A stretch of DNA of 29,710 nucleotides from Longivirga sp036510975 (GCA_036510975.1 DATCCY010000075.1:1-29710), one strand, 5' to 3'. Positions 16,188 to 24,307 are shown, numbered from the stretch's first letter. The notes: generated by a model not told the origin, from the sequence alone. A program made the numbers and translations.

Positions 16188-18404
16188 GTGGACTGGACCC
16201 GGAACCCCGAGCTGCTCGTCACCTTCGGCGCGGAGGTCGACGAGCGGATCGCCTCCATGCGTGACGGCCTCCTGACCCTGGAGGGCCACCCCGCCCAGCG
16301 CCAGGTCCTCGACTCGCTGATGCGCGACGCCCACACCGTCAAGGGATCGGCCCGGCTCATCGGCATGGTCGACCTCGTCGGCCTGGCGCACCGCGCGGAG
16401 GACCTGCTCGACCGGATGCGCGACCAGCGCATCGCCGTGCGCACCGACCTCGTCGACCTCCTGCTCGTCACCGCCGACGCGCTGCAGCGCTCCGTGCCGG
16501 GCACGGACCGACCGGTCGCACCGGCCGACCGGGCCGAGGTCCTCGCCGCGCTCGACTCGGCGCTCGCCGGCGCCGACCCGGTGGTCGTCCCTCGCCTGCT
16601 CGCCGTCGCCGTCGCGGCGCCGGTGGAGCAGGACTCCGACGCCGTCGACGACCTCACGACCGGAGGGACGGCGTCGCGCGCGGGAGACCACGTGCGGGTG
16701 CCGACACGTCGCGTGCACGGGCTGCTCGACGTCGTCGGCGAGGCCGAGCTGGAGGTCCGTCGCATCGAGCGGCAGGTGCAGGGCACGACCGCTCTCCTGG
16801 TCGAGCACCAGGAGCTGGTGCGCGGCCTGCGCCAGGCACTGCTGCGGGGAGCCGGGCCGTCGGAGGTGTCCGACACCGCCACCGCGATGGTCGCCGTCGC
16901 CGACCGGCTGCAGGCCGCGACGCGGGACCTGCGCGCCCGCAGCGAGGACGCGACCGCACGGCTGGCCCGGGTCCGCGACGGTGCGATGGGGCTGGCGATG
17001 GTGCCGGTGCGCCGGGTCGTCGCGGGGTTCCCCGCGCTCGTCCGCGAGATCGCGACGTCGAGCGGCAAGGACGTCGCGCTGGAGACGGTCGGCGTCGACG
17101 TCGAGCTCGACGTGCGCGTCCTCGACGGTGTCGCCGACGCCCTGCGCCACCTCGTCACCAACGCCGTCGACCACGGGTGCGAGCTGCCCGAGGAGCGCAT
17201 GGCCGCCGGCAAGCGGCGGCGGGCCACGGTCACCGTCAGCGCCAGGCAGGCGGGGTCGACGGTCGTGGTCGAGGTCGCCGACGACGGCTGGGGCATCGAC
17301 GACGCCGCGCTGCGGTCGGCCGCGACCCGTCGTGGCCTGCTCCCCGCCGACTCCACCGCGAGCGGGCCGGCGCTGCACCGGCTGCTCTTCGAGCCCGGCT
17401 TCTCCACCCGCACCGACGTGACCGAGACGTCCGGCCGCGGCGTCGGGCTCGATGTGGTGCGCACCGCCGTCGAGGGGCTCGGAGGCTCCGTCGACGTCGT
17501 CAACTCGCCGGGCTCGGGCACGCGGTTCGTGCTGACCCTGCCGGTGACCCTCGGGGTCGTGCGCTGCCTGGTCGTCCGCATCGGGCCGGAGCGCTACGCC
17601 GTCCCGCTCGCAGGCGTGGTCGAGACGATGGCGATGTCCGACGCCGAGGTGCACGAGATCGCCGGCTCGCTCGTCGTGTCGCGCCACGACGACCAGGTCC
17701 CGCTCGCCGACCTCGGGGACGTGCTCGGCGTCAGCGGTGCCCGATCTCCACGGGCCCTCGTGCTGGCGAGGCTCACCGGCGAGCCGCTCGCCTGGTCCGT
17801 CGACGAGGTCGAGGGCGAGCGCGAGGTCGTCGTCAAGCCGCTCGGCGAGTTCCTGGGAGCCGTCCCCGGCACCTCGGGCGCGACGATCGACGACGACGGT
17901 TCCGTGCTGATCCTGGTCGACCTGCGCGAGCTCGCCGGCCGTTGGGCCGCCGCACCGCCCGTCGCGCACCTGGCCGAGCTCGAGCCCGAGGACGACGGAC
18001 CGGGCCGGGACACCAGGCGCGCGCCCGGCGAGGGGCGCCCGCGCGTGCTCGTGGTCGAGGACTCGATCGGCGTCCGCGAGCTGCAGCGCACCATCCTCGA
18101 GGGCGCCGGCTACGACGTCGTCACGGCCGTCGACGGGCTCGACGGCGCGGGCCGGCTGCAGCAGACACCGGTGGACCTCGTCCTGTCCGACGTCGAGATG
18201 CCGGGCATGGACGGCTTCACCCTCACCCGGACCATCCGCCGCACGCGCGGCTGGGAGAACGTCCCCGTCGTGATCATGACCTCGCGCGGCGACGACGCGG
18301 ACAAGCGCGCGGGCATGGATGCCGGCGCGGACGCCTACCTGCTCAAGAGCGAGTTCGACCAGCACGCCCTCGTGAACACCGTCCGACGCCTCGTCGGCCG
18401 TTGA
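16188..18404 (+). CDS. Hybrid chemosensory histidine kinase (CheA with C-terminal CheY-like receiver)
   Basis: This 738-aa kinase has the CheA domain order. The Hpt domain has phospho-His 49 in DAHTVKGSARLIG. A linker of ~120 residues follows, then a helical dimerisation region. The HATPase domain shows LRHLVTNAVDHG, DDGWGID and GRGVGLDVVRTAVEG. A CheW-like domain follows. A receiver from about 617 ends the protein, with Asp 668 in LSDVEMPGMDGF, MTSRGD and LLKSEF. A separate P2 (CheY-docking) domain is not evident, so phosphotransfer to the attached receiver is likely, as in FrzE-type hybrids. The GTG start lies 10 bp after the MCP gene. No methyltransferase or methylesterase gene is nearby. 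The attached receiver may act as a phosphate sink or output (inference). Confidence 0.94.
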   Translation: MDWTRNPELLVTFGAEVDERIASMRDGLLTLEGHPAQRQVLDSLMRDAHTVKGSARLIGMVDLVGLAHRAEDLLDRMRDQRIAVRTDLVDLLLVTADALQRSVPGTDRPVAPADRAEVLAALDSALAGADPVVVPRLLAVAVAAPVEQDSDAVDDLTTGGTASRAGDHVRVPTRRVHGLLDVVGEAELEVRRIERQVQGTTALLVEHQELVRGLRQALLRGAGPSEVSDTATAMVAVADRLQAATRDLRARSEDATARLARVRDGAMGLAMVPVRRVVAGFPALVREIATSSGKDVALETVGVDVELDVRVLDGVADALRHLVTNAVDHGCELPEERMAAGKRRRATVTVSARQAGSTVVVEVADDGWGIDDAALRSAATRRGLLPADSTASGPALHRLLFEPGFSTRTDVTETSGRGVGLDVVRTAVEGLGGSVDVVNSPGSGTRFVLTLPVTLGVVRCLVVRIGPERYAVPLAGVVETMAMSDAEVHEIAGSLVVSRHDDQVPLADLGDVLGVSGARSPRALVLARLTGEPLAWSVDEVEGEREVVVKPLGEFLGAVPGTSGATIDDDGSVLILVDLRELAGRWAAAPPVAHLAELEPEDDGPGRDTRRAPGEGRPRVLVVEDSIGVRELQRTILEGAGYDVVTAVDGLDGAGRLQQTPVDLVLSDVEMPGMDGFTLTRTIRRTRGWENVPVVIMTSRGDDADKRAGMDAGADAYLLKSEFDQHALVNTVRRLVGR

Positions 18405-18453
18405 CCCACGCCCCCACGCAGCTCGGAACGCACGTCACGACCCGGAGGACCAG

Positions 18454-19452
18454 ATGACCGAGACCAGGGTGACCGTCGTCGTCGCCGACGACAGCCCGAC
18501 CATGCGTCGCATCGTCAGCGGCGTGCTGTCCTCCGCCGGCTTCGACGTCGTCCTCGCCGAGGACGGCGTCGAGGCGGTGCAGGCCGTCTTCCGCACGATG
18601 CCGGACGTGGTCGTCCTCGACGTGCAGATGCCACGCGTCTCCGGCTACGTGGCTGCCCGCCTGCTCAAGGACGACTGGCAGACGGCGGACCTGCCGGTCC
18701 TCTTCCTGACCTCGCTCAACGCGGCGAGCGACCGGTACTGGGGCGCCCGCGCCGGTGCCGAGCGGTTCCTCACGAAGGACTTCGAGGCGCCCGAGCTCGT
18801 CGACGCCGTGACAGCGGCGCTGCAGGCCGCGGAGCGCGCCCGTGGGGGGCGCGCTCCGCTCAAGGGTGACCCGCTCGAGCTCTCCAGCGACGACGTGCTC
18901 GGCCGCGTCTGCGACCTCCTGGACCGCAACCTGTTCGAGGCATCCGTGACCCAGGACGTCACGACCATCGCGGCCGACGTCCACGGCTTCGAGGAGACCG
19001 TCGCGGCCGTCCTGGAGTCGATGGAGAACATCGTCGACTGCGACCTGGTCGGCGTCATGCTGCTGGACTCCGACGGCGTCGCCCCCGAGGCCACCTACGT
19101 CTCGGTCGCCCGCGAGGTCACCGACCGTCAGTACCGCGAGTTCCTCGACGCCGTCGCGGAGGCCACCGACCAGGCGACCGGTGGTGCGACCGAGACGGCC
19201 GAGCTCTCGCCCATGCTGGCCGACGCCCAGGGGCGCCTCGGCGCCGCCGACCCGGACGGCGTGGAGAACCCGGGCATGGCGACCTTCCTCTCGATGCCCC
19301 TGCGGGCCGGCGGTCGCCTGCTCGGCCTGCTCGCCCTGTCCAGCGGCACGGCCAACGCGTTCGGCGAGTCGGCGCTGACGACCCTCCGGCTGGTCGCACC
19401 TCCGGCCGCGGTCGTGATCGACCACGCCCGACTGTCCGGCGCGCGGGTCTGA
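18454..19452 (+). CDS. Receiver-GAF response regulator of the chemosensory cassette
   Basis: This 332-aa protein starts with a CheY-like receiver: acidic pocket ADDSPTMRR, phospho-Asp 56 in VVVLDVQMP, switch Thr in FLTSLN, and Lys in FLTKDF. A linker of about 60 residues follows. The C-terminal domain (about 155-332) reads like a GAF sensor domain, ending PPAAVVIDHARL. It lacks a DNA-binding or flagellar-switch output, so it probably acts by protein contact or ligand-tuned binding (inference). The RBS CGGAGGA precedes the ATG, 49 bp after the kinase gene. It is the last gene of the cassette and the most likely target of the kinase phosphate. Confidence 0.88.
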   Translation: MTETRVTVVVADDSPTMRRIVSGVLSSAGFDVVLAEDGVEAVQAVFRTMPDVVVLDVQMPRVSGYVAARLLKDDWQTADLPVLFLTSLNAASDRYWGARAGAERFLTKDFEAPELVDAVTAALQAAERARGGRAPLKGDPLELSSDDVLGRVCDLLDRNLFEASVTQDVTTIAADVHGFEETVAAVLESMENIVDCDLVGVMLLDSDGVAPEATYVSVAREVTDRQYREFLDAVAEATDQATGGATETAELSPMLADAQGRLGAADPDGVENPGMATFLSMPLRAGGRLLGLLALSSGTANAFGESALTTLRLVAPPAAVVIDHARLSGARV

Positions 19453-19476
19453 CCGCTCGCGCGCCAGAAGCCCGGC

Positions 19477-19510
19477 GGGTGACCGGGACCGACGGGACGT
19501 AGGGTCACCC
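19477..19510. repeat. 8-bp inverted repeat straddling the flavin reductase promoter
   Basis: GGGTGACC (19477-19484) and GGTCACCC (19503-19510) are perfect inverted copies separated by 18 bp. The second copy overlaps the -10 hexamer. The geometry fits a dimeric repressor site. Confidence 0.45.
19500..19505 (+). promoter_or_regulatory. -10 element of a leaderless flavin reductase transcript
   Basis: TAGGGT followed by 7 nt and the ATG at 19513. No Shine-Dalgarno is present between them. Confidence 0.5.
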
Positions 19511-19512
19511 GC

Positions 19513-20046
19513 ATGACGGATGCGGCGCCCGAGCAGGTCCGGGTCGCGGCGGACGAGTTCCGCGCGGTGATGTCGCGCTTCGCCACGGGCGTCGTCCTCG
19601 TCACCTGCGTGCAGGACGGCTTCGACCACGCGATGACCGCGAACGCGTTCGCGTCGGTCTCCCTCGACCCGGCGCTCGTCCTCGTCTGCGTGGAGAACGA
19701 CTCGCGCTTCCACGAGGCGATCAGCCACGCGGAGCGCTGGGCGGTCAGCGTCCTGGAGGCGGGCCAGCGGGGCAGGGCGAGCTGGTTCGCCACCCGCGGC
19801 CGCCCGCTGGTGGGGCAGTTCGACTCGACGGCGACGACCCGGTCGGACCTCACCGGATCCCTGCTGCTCGACGGGGCGCTCGCGGTGCTCGAGTGCCGCA
19901 CGGTGGCCGTCCACCCCGCCGGCGACCACGACGTCGTGGTGGGCGAGGTGCTGGGGATGCGGACACCGCGACCCGACGGTGACCCGCTGATCTACTTCCA
20001 CAGCCGCTACCGCAGTCTCGTGGAGGGCCCCGAGACGAGTTCGTGA
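19513..20046 (+). CDS. Flavin reductase-like FMN-binding split-barrel protein
   Basis: This 177-aa protein belongs to the flavin reductase (HpaC/DIM6-NTAB) family of FMN-binding split barrels. Such proteins reduce FMN or FAD with NAD(P)H, often for a partner monooxygenase. The diagnostic N-terminal pattern is FRAVMSRFATGVVLVT, then HAMTANAFASVSLDPALVLVCVEN, and SRFHEAI. The C-terminal half gives VLECRTVAVHPAGDHDVVVGEVLGM, shown here only as its parts VLECRTVAVHPAGDHD and VVVGEVLGM. No monooxygenase gene is adjacent, so the partner and physiological role are unknown. The ATG follows a leaderless-type -10 and an inverted repeat, suggesting its own regulation. Family call is confident. Confidence 0.92.
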   Translation: MTDAAPEQVRVAADEFRAVMSRFATGVVLVTCVQDGFDHAMTANAFASVSLDPALVLVCVENDSRFHEAISHAERWAVSVLEAGQRGRASWFATRGRPLVGQFDSTATTRSDLTGSLLLDGALAVLECRTVAVHPAGDHDVVVGEVLGMRTPRPDGDPLIYFHSRYRSLVEGPETSS

Positions 20047-20109
20047 GCCGCTGCGGAACTCCGCCACGCCAGGGTCGTCGCGGATTTCGCGCCCTGCCGC
20101 GGACCCCCG

Positions 20110-20115
20110 TAACCT
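20110..20115 (+). promoter_or_regulatory. Candidate -10 for the VanW-domain gene
   Basis: TAACCT fits TANNNT. It predicts a start near 20122 and a ~79-nt leader before the GTG at 20201. The 154-bp gap holds no other clear signal. Confidence 0.4.
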
Positions 20116-20200
20116 GGACCCACCCCGTCCGTGCCCGCGGCCGGCGAGTCACGACGACGTGCCACGTCCCCGCGGGCCATGCGCGCCCGAGGACCCTCCC

Positions 20201-22069
20201 GTGACGACGACCCCCCCGACCTCGCTGGCCGAGGACCTCGCCGAGGCGAGCCGTCCGCCGCGACGTCGCGGCCTGCTCGTGGGCGCGATGCTCGTGGGCG
20301 CGCTCGCCGCGGTCTACCTCGGGCTCGTGGCCACGACCGGCGACGGGCTCCCACGGGGCACCACGGTGCTCGGTGTCGACGTCGGCGGGCAGAGCGAGGC
20401 CGAGGCGGTCGGCACCCTGCGCTCGGCCCTGGCGACGCGCTCCCAGGCCGCGATCGACGCCCAGATCGGCACCGACCACGTGTCCGTCGCGCCGAAGGAC
20501 GCCGGTCTCGGCTTCGACGCCACCGCCACCGTCGAGGGGCTCGCCGGCCGCATCTGGAACCCGGTGACCCTGCTCCGCTCGTTCACCGGCGGGCCGGTCC
20601 TCGACCCGGTGGTGTCGGTCGACGACGCCAAGCTGGCGGCGGCGGTGAAGGCCCTCGCCGCCGACTCCGACAGCCCGGCGGTCGAGCCGGTGGTCGAGGT
20701 GAAGGGCACCACCGCCTCGCTCAACCCCGGCAGCTCCGGCAAGGTCCTCGACCAGGCCGCTGCCGCATCGGCGCTCACCGCCGCCTACCTCGTCTCGTCC
20801 GACCCGGTCACGCTGCCGGTCGTCGAGGCGGCGCCGACCGTCTCCGACGACGCCGCGCACAAGGCGCTCGTCATCGCGCAGAGCGCCGTCTCGAGCCCGT
20901 TCACCGTGCGGGTCGACGGCCTCACGGCCACCATCCCCGCCGCGACGATGGGGGAGGCGCTGCACTTCGCCGCCAACGGTGGCGAGCTCGTGCCGTCGCT
21001 CGACGGCGACGTCCTGCGCTCCTCGATCGCGCCCACCATCGCGTCGGTCGAGACTCCGGGCAATGACGCCGGCTTCACGATCGTGCGCGGCCGGCCCGTC
21101 GTCGTCGCGTCGAAGGTCGGGAAGGGCGTCAACGCCGACCTGCTCTCCAAGGACGTGCTCGCAGCGCTCACCACGGGCGACGGCAGCACGCGCAGCATCG
21201 ACGCGGAGATCGGCACCATCGACCCCAAGCTCACCACGGAGCAGGCCAAGGCCCTCGGCGTCGCCGAGCTGATGTCCTCGTTCACCCAGCACTTCCCCTA
21301 CGCCGCCTACCGGGTGCAGAACATCGGGCAGGCCGCCCGCTCCATCAACGGGACGCTGCTGCTGCCCGGTCAGACCTTCTCGCTCAACAAGACCCTCGGC
21401 GAGCGGACCACGGCCAACGGCTACACCAAGGGCTTCGTGATCGGACCCGGTGGAGTCTTCAAGGAGGACCTCGGCGGCGGCGTCTCCACCTCGGCGACGG
21501 CCACCTGGACCGCGGCCTTCTACGCCGGGCTGCGGCGCATCTCCACCCAGGCCCACTCGATCTGGATCTCGCGCTACCGCGCGGGCCTCGAGGCCACGGT
21601 CGCGTGGGGCTCGTTCGACATGAGCTTCAAGAACGACACGCCGCACGCCGTCTTCATCACGACGATCATGAAGAACACGTCGATCACCGTGCAGATGTGG
21701 GGCACGAAGGCCTACGACTCGGTGACGGCCGTCTCGGGCCCGCGCTACGACGTCACGCCCGCCGGCGGGATCCAGTACGACACGACCCCGACCTGCCACG
21801 CGCAGACGGGCGGCGAGGGCTTCTCGATCGACGTCTTCCGCGTCTTCGTCAAGGGCGGCAAGGAGGTCAAGCGCGAGAAGATCACCACCCACTACCGCCC
21901 GAGCCCGTCGGTGGTCTGCCACGCCGACCCGGCGACGGTCACCGGCGGTGCCACCGGTGCCACCGGCGCGTCCGGCGCGACCGGCGCGGTTGCCCCGCCG
22001 AGCACCTCGGCCAAGCCCGCCACCTCCGCCAAGCCCGCCAAGCCGAGCCCCTCGCCCACGACGTCCTGA
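20201..22069 (+). CDS. VanW-family wall protein with collagen-like C-terminal tail
   Basis: This 622-aa protein has a short cytoplasmic N-terminus and one membrane anchor (about 24-45), placing the rest outside the membrane. The middle (about 50-340) carries peptidoglycan-binding-4-like repeats. The VanW domain (about 370-520) is clear from NGTLLLPGQTFSLNKTLGER, GVFKEDLGGGVSTSATATW and ISRYRAGLEATVAWG. The C-terminus has five consecutive Gly-X-Y triplets followed by a Lys/Pro/Ser/Thr-rich tail, which probably reaches into the wall. VanW proteins of this type are widespread in Gram-positives and their biochemical role is not settled; a wall-related role is inferred. I chose the GTG at 20201, preceded by GAGGA. 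A GTG at 20159 is an alternative. Confidence 0.92.
   Translation: MTTTPPTSLAEDLAEASRPPRRRGLLVGAMLVGALAAVYLGLVATTGDGLPRGTTVLGVDVGGQSEAEAVGTLRSALATRSQAAIDAQIGTDHVSVAPKDAGLGFDATATVEGLAGRIWNPVTLLRSFTGGPVLDPVVSVDDAKLAAAVKALAADSDSPAVEPVVEVKGTTASLNPGSSGKVLDQAAAASALTAAYLVSSDPVTLPVVEAAPTVSDDAAHKALVIAQSAVSSPFTVRVDGLTATIPAATMGEALHFAANGGELVPSLDGDVLRSSIAPTIASVETPGNDAGFTIVRGRPVVVASKVGKGVNADLLSKDVLAALTTGDGSTRSIDAEIGTIDPKLTTEQAKALGVAELMSSFTQHFPYAAYRVQNIGQAARSINGTLLLPGQTFSLNKTLGERTTANGYTKGFVIGPGGVFKEDLGGGVSTSATATWTAAFYAGLRRISTQAHSIWISRYRAGLEATVAWGSFDMSFKNDTPHAVFITTIMKNTSITVQMWGTKAYDSVTAVSGPRYDVTPAGGIQYDTTPTCHAQTGGEGFSIDVFRVFVKGGKEVKREKITTHYRPSPSVVCHADPATVTGGATGATGASGATGAVAPPSTSAKPATSAKPAKPSPSPTTS
21945..21992 (+). 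repeat. Gly-X-Y (collagen-like) coding repeat in the VanW-protein tail
   Basis: The tract encodes five Gly-Ala-Thr/Ser/Val triplets from near-repeats of GGTGCCACC and GGCGCGACC. It is followed by SAKPATSAKPAKP repeats. It looks like a slippage-prone, variable-length tail. Confidence 0.6.
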
Positions 22070-22100
22070 ACCGGTCCGTCGCCGGCTGTCAGGTGCCTCC

Positions 22101-22130
22101 CAGGAAGTTCACAGGAACGCGCGCTCCACT
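22101..22130 (+). promoter_or_regulatory. Direct-repeat operator and candidate -10 upstream of the response regulator
   Basis: CAGGAA occurs at 22101-22106 and 22112-22117, an 11-bp period typical of tandem OmpR/PhoP-family binding sites. TCCACT (22125-22130) then lies 6 nt before the ATG, a degenerate leaderless-type -10. Autoregulation by the downstream regulator is inferred. Confidence 0.4.
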
Positions 22131-22136
22131 GAGGGC

Positions 22137-22856
22137 ATGACCGACCGATCCGCGTCCGAGGCTCGTGTGCTCGTCGTCGACGACGAGCCCTACATCGCCG
22201 ACCTGCTCTCGACCGGGCTGCGCTTCGTGGGCTTCGACGTCCGCACCGCCGGCTCCGGCCTCGAGGCCCTCACCTCGGTGCGCGAGTGGAAGCCCGACCT
22301 GCTCGTCCTCGACGTGATGATGCCTGGCGTCGACGGCTTCGAGGTCACCCGACGGATGCGGGCCGACGGCCGGGAGACGCCGGTGCTCTTCCTCACCGCG
22401 CGCGACGCCGTCGAGGACAAGGTTGCCGGCCTGACCATCGGCGGCGACGACTACGTCACGAAGCCCTTCAGCCTCGAGGAGGTCGTCGCCCGGGTCCGAG
22501 CGCTGCTGCGGCGTCGGGCGTCGACGCTGCCGGCGGACGACGGGCTGCTGCGCTACGACGACCTCGTGCTCGACGAGGACGCCCACGAGGTGAGCCGGGC
22601 CGGGGTTGCGATCGACCTCACCCCGACCGAGTTCTCGCTCATGCGCTACCTCATGCTCAACTCCGGCCGGGTGGTCTCCAAGGCGCAGATCCTCGACCAC
22701 GTGTGGCACTACGACTTCGGCGGCGACGGAGCGGTCGTGGAGTCCTACATCTCCTACCTGAGGCGCAAGGTCGACGCGCCCTTCGACGTCTCGCTGATCC
22801 GCACCGTCCGCGGTGTCGGCTACTCGCTGCGCAGCCCGACGGGGTCCGCGGCATGA
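22137..22856 (+). CDS. OmpR/PhoB-family response regulator
   Basis: This 239-aa transcription regulator has an N-terminal receiver: acidic pair VVDDEPYIA, phospho-Asp 59 in VLDVMMPGVDGF, LTARD, and Lys in YVTKPFSLEE. A winged-helix DNA-binding domain follows (LTPTEFSLMRYLMLNSGRVV, then DHVWHYDF, VESYISYLRRKVD, IRTVRGVGYSLR). It is closest in style to mycobacterial TcrX/TrcR-type regulators, but I do not assign an ortholog. The start is the ATG at 22137, supported by conserved spacing to the receiver; the longer open frame is noncoding and overlaps the VanW gene. Its stop overlaps the kinase ATG, so the pair is translationally coupled. The target genes are unknown, although the flanking wall gene is a possibility. 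Confidence 0.95.
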   Translation: MTDRSASEARVLVVDDEPYIADLLSTGLRFVGFDVRTAGSGLEALTSVREWKPDLLVLDVMMPGVDGFEVTRRMRADGRETPVLFLTARDAVEDKVAGLTIGGDDYVTKPFSLEEVVARVRALLRRRASTLPADDGLLRYDDLVLDEDAHEVSRAGVAIDLTPTEFSLMRYLMLNSGRVVSKAQILDHVWHYDFGGDGAVVESYISYLRRKVDAPFDVSLIRTVRGVGYSLRSPTGSAA

Positions 22857-24307
22857 ACCGCGGCGCCTCGCTGCGCACCCGACTGGCGGTCGGCGTCCTG
22901 CTGCTCACGGCCCTGGGTCTCGCCGTCTCCGCGACCGTCGGGACGCTGCTGCTGCGCAACTACCTGGTCGGTCAGGTCGATCACCAGCTCGCGGGCTCCC
23001 AGCGCTTCGCCGACGGCGCCCTCCCGCAGCCGCCTGCGTCCGGGACCGGCCCGGCACCGGGCCAGGGTCGTGTGCTGCCGAGCCCGTTCGTCGTCACCCG
23101 GCTGTCGGCCTCGGGCGTGGTCGAGGACCAGGTGCGCGGCTCGCAGGTCTCGACCGCCCCGACCCCCGACGTCGCGGGACTCACCCTCGCCGCGGTCGTG
23201 GCGACGAACGGGGCCCCGTTCGACGTCAGCGGCGTGGACGACTCCGGCTACCACTACCGCGCGGTGGCCACCCCGCTCGCCGACGGGTCGGGCAGCGTCG
23301 TCGTGGCGATCTCGACGGAGTCCATCGACGCCACGGTCCAGCGCGCGGCCCTCGCGGCCCTCGCGGTCGGCGCGCTGACCCTCGGCCTCGTCGGCCTGCT
23401 CTCCGGGATCGTCATCCGCCTCGGTCTGCGTCCCCTCGAGCAGGTCGAGCAGACCGCTGAGCACATCGCCGCGGGCGACCTCTCCCAGCGCGTCCCGGAC
23501 ATGCCCGAGGGCACCGAGATCGGCCGGCTGTCGGCGTCGCTCAACGGGATGCTGGGCCAGATCGAGACGGCGTTCCACGAGCGCGAGGAGAGCGAGGACC
23601 GGCTGCGCCGCTTCGTCGCGGACGCCAGCCACGAGCTGCGCACGCCGCTCACCTCGATCCGCGGCTACGCCGAGCTCTCGCGCTCGGGTGCGATCACCGA
23701 CGAGGAGCAGCGCCGCGCGGCCGTCACCCGCATCGAGGCGGAGGCGGTGCGGATGGGCGTGCTCGTCGACGACCTGCTGCTGCTCGCGCGCCTGGACCAG
23801 CAGCGCCCCCTGGACCGTCGCACGGTCGACGTCGTCGAGATCGTCGACGCCGCTGCGGCGGCGCTGCAGGTGGCGGCGCCCGACCGGGTCGTCACAGTCA
23901 CGGTGCCCGAGTCGCTGGTGGTCGTCGGCGACGCCGCGCGGCTGCGCCAGGTCGTCGACAACCTGCTCGCCAACGCGCGGGTCCACACGGCCGAGGGCTC
24001 TCCGGTCGAGGTGACCGCCTCGACCGACACCGACGGCGCGGTCCTGGTCGTGCGCGACCACGGCCCCGGGATGTCCGCCGAGGACGCGGCGCACGCCACC
24101 GAGCGCTTCTTCCGGGGCGACCCCTCGCGGACCCGCAGGCACGGCGGTGGCAGCGGCCTCGGGCTGTCCATCGTCGCCGCCATCGTGGCCGCGCACGGCG
24201 GGCGGCTCGACGTGGAGTCGAGCCCCACGGGCGGCACCACGGTGACGGTCCACCTGCCGGAGCTCGTCACGGTCGGCAGCGGCGACCTCGTGGGCGCCAG
24301 CGCCTGA
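22853..24307 (+). CDS. Sensor histidine kinase (HAMP-HisKA-HATPase)
   Basis: This is the 484-aa membrane kinase partner of the upstream regulator. The first helix is at about 12-36, an extracytoplasmic segment at about 37-160 has no domain I recognise, and the second helix is at about 165-190. A HAMP linker (about 190-243, LRPLEQVEQTAEHIAAGDLS) leads to the HisKA motif FVADASHELRTPLTSIRGYA with phospho-His 260. The HATPase domain shows the N box VVDNLLANARVHT, the F box ERFFRGDPSRTR and the G2 box GSGLGLSIV. It overlaps the regulator by 4 bp and ends 13 bp before the convergent methyltransferase. The ligand is unknown. Confidence 0.95.
   Translation: MNRGASLRTRLAVGVLLLTALGLAVSATVGTLLLRNYLVGQVDHQLAGSQRFADGALPQPPASGTGPAPGQGRVLPSPFVVTRLSASGVVEDQVRGSQVSTAPTPDVAGLTLAAVVATNGAPFDVSGVDDSGYHYRAVATPLADGSGSVVVAISTESIDATVQRAALAALAVGALTLGLVGLLSGIVIRLGLRPLEQVEQTAEHIAAGDLSQRVPDMPEGTEIGRLSASLNGMLGQIETAFHEREESEDRLRRFVADASHELRTPLTSIRGYAELSRSGAITDEEQRRAAVTRIEAEAVRMGVLVDDLLLLARLDQQRPLDRRTVDVVEIVDAAAAALQVAAPDRVVTVTVPESLVVVGDAARLRQVVDNLLANARVHTAEGSPVEVTASTDTDGAVLVVRDHGPGMSAEDAAHATERFFRGDPSRTRRHGGGSGLGLSIVAAIVAAHGGRLDVESSPTGGTTVTVHLPELVTVGSGDLVGASA

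Noticed and set aside
14528..17581. A very long minus-strand open frame opposite the MCP and CheA genes
   Set aside because: It is opposite two genes with clear domain motifs. Its translation is Arg/Ser/Thr-rich first, then Asp/Glu/His/Arg-rich, which is typical antisense composition in high-GC DNA.
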